The translations under genes and the position numbers were made by a program. Shown here piece after piece: positions 55,685 to 64,000 of a DNA stretch of 64,000 bases. Source of the DNA: Rhodeus uyekii (lineage: Eukaryota > Chordata > Actinopteri > Cypriniformes > Acheilognathidae). The notes beneath the pieces were generated by a model. It made no database searches. It saw only the letters and a list, made by a program, of their open reading frames with translations, and had not been told where the DNA came from. Numbering within the stretch: position 1 is the first letter of the stretch; every line of letters starts with the position of its first letter. The stretch is from NCBI GenBank assembly GCA_037043235.1, contig JAWRVZ010000182.1, positions 1 to 64,000 on the forward strand, in the 5' to 3' direction.

Positions 55685-57325
55685 TCATGTTAGGTGCTCA
55701 TGGAAGAGATGCGTTTTTAGTAGTTTTTTAAACCTCGACAGGGAATCTGCATTCCGGATGAGGGCAGGGAGTGTGTTCCACCAGCCAGGGGTGGTGAATG
55801 AAAATGTTCTTGTGATCGTTCTTTTTCCTCTCTGTGATGGAACCACGAGTCGCCGCTCGTTGATCGATCGAAGGTTTCTGGTCGGTGTGTAGAGTTGTAC
55901 CAATGAGTGGAAGTATGAAGGTGCTGAGTTTGTGTAAGTTTTGTATGCAAGAGTCAGTGCTTTGAATTTGATGCGTGCTGCGAGAGGGAGCCAGTGTAGT
56001 GAGATGAAGAGTGGTGTGACATGAGACCTTTTCGGTTGGTTGAAGACCAGACGAGCTGCTGCATTCTGGATCAGTTGTAGGGGTTTGATTGCATTTGCAG
56101 GAAGCCCAACCAGAAGAGCGTTGCAGTAGTCCAGTCTGGAAATGACCATGGCCTGCACCAGAAGTTGCGTAGCTTGCTCAGTGAGGAATGGCCTGATCCT
56201 TCTAATGTTGTACAGTGCAAACCTGCATGATCGAGCCGTCTTTGCAATGTGGTCCTTGAAAGTCAGCTGGTCCTCAAAGATCACTCCAAGATTTCTGACA
56301 GACTTTGAAGGGGTTATCGTGGTAGCACCGTTCTGGATAGTGAAATCATGCTGTCGGGTTGGATCGGCAGGAAAGACTAAAAGCTCTGTCTTTGCCAGGT
56401 TGAGCTGCAGATGATGCTCTTTCATCCATGTCGAGATGTCCGCTAGGCAGCTTGTGATTCTCGCAGCCACCGTTGGATCATCTGGTTGAAATGATATGTA
56501 GAGCTGAGTGTCATCTGCGTAGCAGTGATAGGAGAAGCCGTGTGCCTCTATGATGGGACCCAGTGATGTGGTGTACATGGAGAAGAGAAGTGGTCCAAGA
56601 ACTGAGCCCTGTGGAACACCGGTGATCAGTTGACATTCTTTGGAGACCTCCCCGCACCATGCCACCCTGAAGGACCTATCCGTGAGATAGGATTCAAACC
56701 ACTGAAGGGGAGTTCCGGTGATGCCCAGTGACGAGAGGGTAGATAAAAGGATTTGGTGATTAACAGTGTCAAAGGCAGCAGAAAGATCCAAAAGAATGAG
56801 AACTGACGATTTTGAATCAGCTTTTGCACTCCTTAGAGCTTCCGTGACAGATAGTAATGCCGTCTCGGTTGAATGGCCCTTCTTGAAGCCAGACTGGTTG
56901 ATGTCCAACCGGTCATTCTGAGACAGAAAAGAAGATACTTGGTTAAAAACAACACGTTCAAGAGTTTTAGATATGAATGGAAGGAGAGAGACAGGTCTGT
57001 AATTATCAACGAGTGATGCGTTCAATGTGGGTTTTTTGAGCAGTGGGGTTACCCGAGCCTGCTTGAACGCGGTGGGGAAGGATCCCGTGTGAAGGGATGT
57101 GTTGATGATGTGAGTAAGTGCTGGTAAGATTGTAGGAGAGATGGCTTGTAGAAGGTGTGAGGGGATTGGGTCTAAAGGGCAGGTGGTTGGATGGCTGGAA
57201 AGGAGAAGTTTAGATACGTCTACCTCAGTGAGTGGAGAGAAGGTTGAGAGAGTGTTTCTGGTTTCAGAGGGCAGTGTAAATTCTGATAGTTGCAGTTTTG
57301 TTAATAAAGAAATGGGCAAAATCAT
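55685..57325 (-). pseudogene. LINE-D reverse transcriptase
   Basis: 546 codons. The fingers have TTCPLDPIPSHLLQAISPTI and VDNYRPVSLLPFISKTLERV. The palm has LILLDLSAAFDTVNH (catalytic Asp near 185), GVPQGSVLGPLLFSMY (236-251) and YADDTQLYIS (269-278). The thumb has LVQAMVISRLDYCNALLVGL and LQLIQNAAARLVFNQPKRSH, and the C-terminus is KKLLKTHLFHEHLT. The domain looks complete and uninterrupted. Its first roughly 17 codons overlap the endonuclease frame, where a single indel near 57,270-57,300 separates the two. Confidence 0.92.
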
Positions 57326-58553
57326 TTGCAGTTAAAGAGGTAGAGGGAGGTGGTGGAGGGGGAGAGAGTAGAGAGTTGAATGTTTTGAAAAGTGCATGCA
57401 TGTTGGAAGTGCTGTTGATCTTGGTGTGGAAGTGTAAAGATTTAGCAGTATGGACGTCAGTAGAAAAGGTAGAGAGAAGAGATTTATACAAACTCAGGTC
57501 AGATGGGTCCTTTGACTTGCGCCATTTTCTCTCAGCTGCCCTTAGCTTGGCCCTATGTTCACGAAGAACATCAGTTAGCCAGGGGCTAGAGGGAGTAGCA
57601 CGTGATGACCTGGAAGAGAGTGGACAGATATTATCTAGGCAAGACGTTAGAGTAGAACATAAGGTATCTGTTGCTGTATTCGCATCCAGAGTTGAGAACT
57701 GTTTGTGAGAGGGAAGAGAGGATGAGACGATAGAGGAGAATTGAGAAGGAGAGAGAGAGCGCAGGTTACGCCTGAAAGTGACTGGAAGAGGGGTTGGTGT
57801 TGCAGGATTAGTAAGATGCATATGAAATGTAATGAAAGAGTGGTCAGAAACATGCAGTGGTTTAACTAGAGTGTTGTCTGTGGTGCAGTTGCGTGTGTAG
57901 ATCAAGTCGAGTTGATTGCCCGACTTGTGAGTACCTGTGGTGATGAGTCGGTTGAGGTCAAATGAGGCTAGGAGAGAGAGGAAGTCTGTAGCGCAAGGCT
58001 TCTCCAAATGTATGTTGAAGTCACCAAAGACGACCAGCGGAGTGCCATCTTCAGGAAATGAGGACAGCAGCATGTCCATCTCCTCTACAAAGGTGCCCAG
58101 CTGACCTGGAGGGCGATAGATTACAACAAAGTGGATTATTGCAGGAGATGAAACTGTAATGGAGTGAAATTCAAACGAATTGTACATGCATACGGAGGAG
58201 TGAGTAGAGTATGTCCAGTTGTTAGAAATGAGGAGACCTGTGCCCCCACCCCTACCAGACTGGCGAGGAGTGTGGGAGAAAGAGAAATTGTTAGAGAGAG
58301 CAGCGGGGGTTGCTGAGTCCTCTGGACGAATCCATGTCTCAGTCAAACCTAGGATATTAAGAGCAGAGTTAGTAGCAAAGGCTGGGATAAAGGTAGCCTT
58401 ATTGACTGCTGACTGACAGTTCCAGAGACCTACAGAGATGGAGAGAGGTGCATTAGAGGAAGGAACAGAATGCAGGTTGTTAATGTTGCGCCACCTTCGG
58501 CGAGTGTTAACAGAGCGACGTTGAGAGACGACAGGAATATACTGAAAGCACAT
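57264..58553 (-). pseudogene. LINE-D apurinic-type endonuclease and linker
   Basis: 429 codons. Residues 44-80 carry the WNCQSAVNKATFI start and LGLTETWIRPED (catalytic E at 72). RGGGTGLLIS is near 101-110, FGDFNIHLEKP at 176-186 and VSDHSFITFHM at 235-245. The linker has SSPWLTDVLREHRAKLRAAE, and a proline run (LSPPPPPPSTS) comes near the end. It leaves frame just after NDFAHFFINKTATIRIYTAL, where the RT frame continues. The first ATG chosen lies directly after the 5' UTR monomers. Confidence 0.9.
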
Positions 58554-59196
58554 GATAGCAGAGAAAGTGTAGTGTGAAAGTAAGAAAAAGGGAATAGAAC
58601 TATTAGACAGACTTGCTGGTGTCGTTGCTCGGTGGAGTCGCGCAGGTAGAGTCGAACGTCTTTACACTCGTCTGTCTTCACACGAGGACGCTGAAACGCT
58701 TCCGCGACAGCGTGCGCAGCAGCTAATTATCCTGCTTCGGTGAAAACAGCCAAATGCCACGCCCACAGCTCCGCGTTGCGTTAGAAGTGCAATAGAAGGC
58801 AAAAACACACGAGGTAGAAAAACTGTTTTGACCGAAACTAACACGCCGAGTCGCCACGCGGTAAACAAACAAACAATAGCAGTACAGTTACCACAGTTAC
58901 CAAAGATTACTCCTTGCTAATGACTACTGATTCGCAGAATGAAACCAAAACAAAGTATGTAAACAAGACTCACGTGTTCTCTCTCAGCTGGCAAACGCTT
59001 CTCCTAATATTTCTCCTAGTTACACGAGTTTATATTTGCTCACGGGCGCCAAATGCCACGCCCACAGCTCCGCGTTGCATTAGAGGTGCAATAGAAGGCA
59101 AAAACACACGAGGTAGAAAAACTGTTTTGACCGAAACTAACACGCCGAGTCGCCACGCGGTAAACAAACAAACAATAGCAGTACAGTTACCACAGT

Positions 59197-60372
59197 TAGT
59201 GATGTGACGTTTGACACCGAGGCTTCGAAGCTTCGAAGCAAAAAACGAAACATCTCACAGTGAAGCACTGTATCGGAGCGTGATTCGTTTTGCCATAACC
59301 ACGTGATCAGTGACGTCCGAAGCTTCGTTTTCTCCCTCAGCCACGTGACTGCTTCGTAATCTGGTTCAAATGTAGCGCGAATCCCTTGCGCAGGTTTTGA
59401 GTGTCATGCACTTCGGTAAAACGGTAGTGAACTGACACGAAACAGAGGATAAGCTCTTTTTGAATTTTGAGCATGGCACCAGCCAAGAAAAGAGGCCGTT
59501 CGGAAGTCTGGCAGCATTTTCAGGTTGTAACAAATAAAGTAAACTCGTTGTTGTTGTTGTTGTTGTTATTATTATTAATATCAAGAATTATATTGTAAAA
59601 TAATAAATAATTATAAGAATTAGGCTAATAGTAATATGAATAAATATTTACACGAATACTTTTATGTACTTTACTAATAATTTGTCTTTCCACATCTTCA
59701 TCATCTTGCCCTGGAATTTTAATTCACTCCTGCCTCCTCAGTCCCATGTGACAGAATATTTTCAAAGGCAGGGGAAATAGAGAATAAAAAAAGAAATAGA
59801 CTTAGCCCCCGTACTGTTGAACAAGTTCTGTTCCTTAATAAAAATCTTTGATTTCTTTAATTTCCCACAAAATAAAAACTCCCCAGTTCACAAGCACTTC
59901 ACCATTCCACAGTTCTTTTCTTTTCTTTTGATTGTATATGCCTACATGAGCCTTGCCTATGAATTCATAGGTTTAGGACTAAGGCTAAAATGTATGTAAA
60001 TAAGGCTGCATGTGCTGATCAAAATAGATTCATAAAAATAGTTTCTATACACATTAATTTGTCCCATTTATTATTTTGTTTCATAAATTCATTAATAGGC
60101 TAATTTGTTCACATGTTGCAAGTAGCCTATCAAATTAACAAATGAAAAAAAAAAAAACTTTTTTATTGCTTTTATGGATTTCTCAAAGTGAATGTAACAT
60201 GATCCAGTCCAAAAAAATGAATAGGTCCTCTGGCACAAGCTGCTCTTCAAACTTTGACCACAAGATGTCGTTAGTATGCGCCGTGTTGAAAAGCTTCGAG
60301 TAATGAACCTTTTTACGATACAGTTGAGGGGAAAGCCTCGGTGCTTCACAAAGCTTCATTTCGCCATCACTA
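59197..60372 (+). mobile_element. hAT deletion derivative in the LINE-D 5' UTR
   Basis: TAGTGATG at 59,197 and CATCACTA ending at 60,372, flanked by a perfect 8-bp duplication ACCACAGT (59,189-59,196 and 60,373-60,380). Excising it restores the second 299-bp monomer. GCTTCGAAGC-type palindromic motifs lie near the left end and AAGCTTC-type motifs near the right. It encodes only the two ends of a hAT transposase. Confidence 0.95.
59473..59851 (+). pseudogene. hAT transposase remnant: BED start joined to the C-terminus
   Basis: ATG at 59,473 gives MAPAKKRGRSEVWQHFQVV, the start of a BED zinc finger. AT-rich non-coding sequence follows, and then 59,741-59,851 encodes VPCDRIFSKAGEIENKKRNR and LSPRTVEQVLFLNKNL before a stop, the C-terminal dimerisation motif of hAT transposases. 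The whole catalytic core is missing. Confidence 0.85.
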
Positions 60373-60573
60373 ACCACAGTTACCAAAGATTACTCCTTGC
60401 TAATGACTACTGATTCGCAGAATGAAACCAAAACAAAGTATGTAAACAAGACTCACGTGTTCTCTCTCAGCTGGCAAACGCTTCTCCTAATATTTCTCCT
60501 AGTTACACGAGTTTATATTTGCTCACGGGCGCCAAATGCCACGCCCACAGCTCCGCGTTGCGTTAGTTCAATC

Positions 60574-60924
60574 TGTAGGGGAATTACAGTTAAGACCCAA
60601 GGACAAGATATGTTGAATGAAGACCAGGAGTCAGAAGTGCAATCAATAGAATTTTTTTTTTTAAGTTTAGTTTGCAGTTTCATCAGCAGAAGCCAGCTTC
60701 AGGTCTGACAAGGAGTTTGTAGGCCGCCTCAAATACAATAACATGGTTACAGCAATTATACTCTAACAGAGGGTACTAACTAAGTCATTGCTGAAGGTTA
60801 AATGATTCTGATTGGCTAAGAAAGAAAGAAAGAAAGAAAGATAAAACTAGCAATTTTCCACACAAGAGCAGACAGTCTGAAGCATATCTTCGTTGATCAC
60901 ATGGTTGACGGGTTAGTGACCTTC
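60574..60924 (-). mobile_element. Partial copy of the long-TIR element
   Basis: TGTAGGGGAATTACAGTTAA at 60,574 through a GAAA tetranucleotide run to 60,924 matches the complement of 63,486-63,842 in the intact copy. It lies exactly between the LINE-D 5' end and a truncated L2-C 3' UTR, so it is one end of the element with the other end lost. Confidence 0.8.
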
Positions 60925-61373
60925 CATGATTATTATATTGATAACAATTCAAGTCCAATATTAAGTCCAATTTAGTCCGATTGGAGATGGGTTCATGATC
61001 TTCACAGGGGAGGGTTTAGTAGAGTCACGGTCTCCGCAGACACTTCAGGGCAGTGCTGTGCTTGTGTCCAGGTGCAGGTCCTTCATCTGATCTGGATACG
61101 GCCCGGATCCGGTTGACCACGGTAACCTCGGAATAAACAGAGTATAATATCAGCGTAGATGCCATTCTTCTGATGTATCGAGTACATCAGGTGTTATGGG
61201 AATGGTCCCGGTTCCAGCTGACCTAAATTATGCAGCCTAACAATCATTTTACATGATTTGGATTCAAAATGTATAATGTGTTATGTGTATGCCAGGTTGA
61301 AGAGATGTGTTTTTAGTCTAGATTTAAACTGACAGAGTGTGTCTGTTTCCCGAACTGTATTAGGAAGACTGTT

Positions 61374-62520
61374 TCAGAGTTTAGGAGCTAAATAGGAAAA
61401 AGATCGACCGCCAGCAGTTGACTTTGATATTCTAGGTATTATAAGCTGGTCAGTATTTTGGGATCGCAATAGACGTGAAGGACTATAATGTGTAAAGAGA
61501 TCGCTCAAGTACTGTGGAGCTAAACCATTTAATGCTTTGTAAGTCATTAGCAAGATTTTAAAATGTATTCGGTGTTTAATAGGAAGCCAGGACAGGTTTG
61601 ACAGAACTGGACTAATATGCTCATACTTCCTGGTTCTAGTAAGAATTAGAGCTGCTGCATTTTGGACCAGCTGGAATTTGTTTATTAAGCGTGCAGGGCA
61701 ACCACCTAGTAGAGCATTACAATAATCTTGCCTTGATCTCATGAATGCATGAACGAACTTTTCCGCATTTGTCTTTGAGAGCATATGTCGCAATTTAGAT
61801 ATATTTTTAAGATGGAAGAATTCCGTTTTACAGATACTAGAGACGTGGCTTTCAAAGGAAAGATTGTTATCAAAGAGCACACCCAGGTTTCTAACTGACG
61901 ACGAAGACTTGACAGAACAGCCATCAAATGTTAGGCAGTAGTCTAGATTATTACGTGCGGAACATTTTGGTCTAATAATTAGAATATCCGTTTTTTTTCA
62001 GTATTAAGAAGTAGAAAGTTATGAGTCATCCAATTTTTTCTATCAGTTATGCATTCTGTTAATTTAGTGAATCGGTACGTTTCATCAGGAAGAGAAGAAA
62101 TATAGAGCTGAGTATCATCAGCGTAACAGTGAAAGCTAATGCCATGCTTCCTAATAATTGCACCCAAAAGTAGAATGTACAGGGTGAAAAGCAATGATCC
62201 TAGTACTGAACCTTGATGACTCCATACTGAACCCGTGATCGATATGACATCTCCTCATTTACTGCTACAAACTGATAACGGTCAGATAAGTATGACTTGA
62301 GCCAGGCTAATGCAATTCCACTAATGCCAACATAGTTTTCAAATCTATTTAGAAGCATTTTGTGGTCGATTGTATCAAATGCAGCACTAAGGTCCAGTAA
62401 CACTAACAGAGAGATACAACCACGATTGGATGATAAGAGCAAATCATTTGTAACTCTAGTGAGAGCAGTCTCAGTACTATGATATGGTCTAAATCCTGAC
62501 TGGAAATCCTTGTAGATGCT
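61374..62520 (-). pseudogene. L2-C reverse transcriptase remnant
   Basis: 62,442-62,200 has LLVLLDLSAAFDTIDHKMLL and MSYRSRVQYGV, then a lesion where PQGSVLGP should be (ATCAAGGTTCAGTAC region). 62,194-61,979 has the palm with YADDTQLYIS. 61,880-61,374 has the thumb. At least two frameshifts and a stop break it. Compared with L2-A it is free of the nested insertion and of the long A run. Confidence 0.85.
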
Positions 62521-62843
62521 TAGTTGGTATTGGGTCTAGCCTGCATGTTGTTGATTTTGATGATTTAACGAGTTTAGACAATTCTTCCTCCCCAATAGCA
62601 ATGAAGGAGTGGAATTTTTCTTCAGGGACACAAAAATGTACTGTATTTTTTATATTGTAGTAGACAGTTGCATGGTTATAACGTTCTCTCTAAAGTTATG
62701 AATTTTGCAAGTAAAGAAGTCCATGAAGTCATTACTGCTGTGCTGTTTTAAAGCATCTGGGGTTGAGCCTTTATTTCTTGTTAGTTTAGTCACTGTATCA
62801 AATAAATACCTAGGGTTGTATTTGTTTTCTTCTAAGAGGGTAG

Positions 62844-63842
62844 TGTAGGGGATTTACAGTTAAGACCCGAGGACCAGATATGTTGAATGAAGACCAGGAG
62901 TCAGAGGTGCAGTCAATAGAAGAAATTTTAGTGAAGTTTAGTTTGCAGTTTCATCAGCAGAAGCCAGCTTCAGGTCTCACAAGGAGTTCGTAGGCAACTG
63001 TGACCCGTCAGGGAAGCATGCGTCACCACTCCGGCCTTCCATAGCGACCTCACTGGATAGACCAGACGTGGTGGTATTGGACCCCACATTGGTCTAAAAA
63101 TGGGGATTGAAGGCGGATAATCAAAATCTCTTGTCTCTTCTATTTACATTATATATATATTATTTTATTTTTCTTATTTTTCATGTTCTTTTTCCTTTTT
63201 CTTATTTGAATGAGTTGTAAAGAGTGATGAAGTTAGGCTTTTTATTAGTTAAAAACCTTTCTTTACTTTCTATTGTTTTCCATAGAGTAAGGATGAATAT
63301 TGTCTGCATTTCTCAACAGATAGGACATGTTATCAGAATATTTTGGGTATTCTTTCTGTTGAGAGTTGGAGCCTGAGCCGAGTTCAGCCTTGGAGAAGCA
63401 GTATGTGTGTGTGTGTGTGTTCATATGGTCTGTATTGGTGAGGTGATTAGCTGGTACCATAAAACTTGTTGTTCTCGACAAGCCACGTCACGAACCTGTC
63501 AACCATGTGATCAACGAAGATATGCTTCAGACTGTCTGTTCTTTTGTGGAAAATTACTAGTTTTGTTTTTCTTTCTTTCTTTCTTTCTTTCTTTCTTAGC
63601 CAATCAGAATTATTTAAACGTCATCATTGACGTAGTTAGCACCCTCTGTCAGAGTATAATTGCTGTAACAATGTTATTGTAAGTGGGGCGGCCTACGAAC
63701 TCCTTGTGAGACCTGAAGCTGGCTTCTGCTGATGAAACTGCAAACTAAATTTCACTAAAATTTCTTCTGTTGACTGCACTTCTGACTCCTGGTCTTCATT
63801 CAACATATCTGGTCCTCGGGTCTTAATTGTAAATCCCCTACA
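62844..63842. mobile_element. 999-bp element with 152-bp terminal inverted repeats
   Basis: The two arms, 62,844-62,995 and 63,691-63,842, are inverted copies differing at only a few positions, starting TGTAGGGGATTTACAGTTAA. It is flanked by GTAG (62,840-62,843 and 63,843-63,846), a 4-bp duplication confirmed by the uninterrupted L2-B sequence. The centre has a TG run (63,403-63,420) and a TTTC tetranucleotide run (63,569-63,597) and no transposase. Long arms with a short duplication suggest a foldback-type element, or two LTR-like ends in opposite orientation. Confidence 0.88.
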
Positions 63843-64000
63843 GTAGAAAAGTAAGCAGATCTAGCTGATTTTAAGGCCTTTCTGAATGCAATAGAGCTGT
63901 CTTTCCATGAAATGCAAAAAACCTCAAGCTTAGTTTTTTTCCAGCTCCGCTCCATTTTTCTGGCTGCTCTCTTGAGGGCCCGGGTGTGCTCGTTGTACCA

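Larger units (their letters stand above)
55475..60573 (-). mobile_element. LINE-D: nearly complete L2/CR1-group LINE
   Basis: The 3' end at the left reads on the minus strand TTGTAAGTCGCTTTGGATAA, AAGCGTCTGC and TAAATGAGTAATAAATACAA. A single long ORF follows upstream (endonuclease 58,553-57,264, RT 57,325-55,685), then a 5' UTR of about 299-bp tandem monomers to about 60,573, interrupted by a hAT element. I see only one clear lesion in the coding part. There is no separate ORF1, unlike the L2-A family. Its tail is shared with the SINE at 37,256. Confidence 0.9.
58554..60573 (-). promoter_or_regulatory. LINE-D 5' UTR with about 299-bp tandem monomers
   Basis: GCCAAATGCCACGCCCACAG recurs at 58,749, 59,048 and 60,531. 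The last distance, minus the 1,184 bp added by the hAT insertion, is again 299 bp. Monomers include TGGCAAACGCTTCTCC, CAAAGTATGTAAACAAGACT and GAAAAACTGTTTTGACCG. There are two full monomers and a short part of a third. In mouse L1 and some other LINEs such tandem monomers act as promoters; that they do so here is inference. Confidence 0.75.
60925..64000 (-). mobile_element. L2-C: third L2 copy, truncated by the window edge
   Basis: Minus-strand L2 of the same family as L2-A and L2-B. The tail is missing; the 3' UTR starts at about 60,925. RT thumb, palm and fingers occupy 61,374-62,520. A deletion of about 240 bp at 62,519 joins AGCATCTAC to TTAGTTGGTATTGGGTC. Linker sequence follows, then a 999-bp element (62,844-63,842), then more linker (ERSWKKTKLEVF region) to the window end. 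ORF1 and most of the endonuclease would lie beyond 64,000. Confidence 0.88.

Overview
The window is eukaryotic, almost certainly from a teleost fish and probably a cyprinid. The evidence is its mix of L2/CR1/Rex1-type LINEs, a tRNA-derived SINE with a fish L2-type tail, a DIRS element, and hAT, pogo and TA-dinucleotide transposons. I found no host protein-coding gene. Apart from short unrecognised spacers, everything is either one tandem array or mobile elements, many nested inside each other.

The array is the main result. Positions 1-11,512 hold a little over seven head-to-tail copies of a 1,608-1,610 bp unit, and the array certainly continues off the left edge. Each unit carries on the + strand a 214-nt sequence that I recognise as a U3 (SNORD3) snoRNA gene, first copy 570-783. 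It has the conserved 5' hairpin with the pre-rRNA-contacting GATCATTTCTATAGT block, the box B motif GAGCGTGAA, the box C motif TTGATGA, a closable 3' hairpin and the ACCAC/GTGGT closing pair. Box D reads CTTA instead of CTGA in every array copy. A second, degenerate U3-like sequence lies exactly 339 bp downstream in each unit and keeps CTGA. More divergent units appear at 22,088-25,430 and 35,585-37,580, which suggests this is the decaying edge of a U3 locus.

11,513-22,087: an L2 LINE (L2-A) inserted into a U3 unit with an AAATGT duplication. It is itself interrupted by a minus-strand Rex1-like LINE (11,543-17,111), whose 3' UTR holds a 2-kb G-rich minisatellite, and by a short L2 3' end (19,915-20,283). 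23,117-24,052: a TA-flanked MITE in the same U3 unit. 25,431-35,580: an unclassified short retroelement, an L2/CR1-type LINE (LINE-E) split by a solo-LTR-like element that itself holds a 2-kb non-autonomous repeat, and a second L2 (L2-B) whose ORF1 is split by a pogo-like transposon. 37,256-37,408: a SINE.

40,441-47,940 looks like a non-autonomous Ngaro-type element (minus strand, split direct repeats), full of minisatellites and carrying one hAT insertion. At 47,970-49,911 one hAT element sits inside another. 50,016-54,393 is a degenerate DIRS retrotransposon with inverted terminal repeats, gag, RT/RNase H and tyrosine recombinase pieces. 55,475-60,573 is a nearly complete LINE (LINE-D) with a 5' UTR of about 299-bp tandem monomers, interrupted by a hAT deletion derivative. 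60,925-64,000 is a third L2 (L2-C), cut by a 999-bp element with 152-bp terminal inverted repeats and running off the right edge.

The coding parts are selfish: LINE endonuclease/RT, DIRS recombinase, and hAT and pogo transposases. All are broken. The only candidate host function is the U3 snoRNA array.
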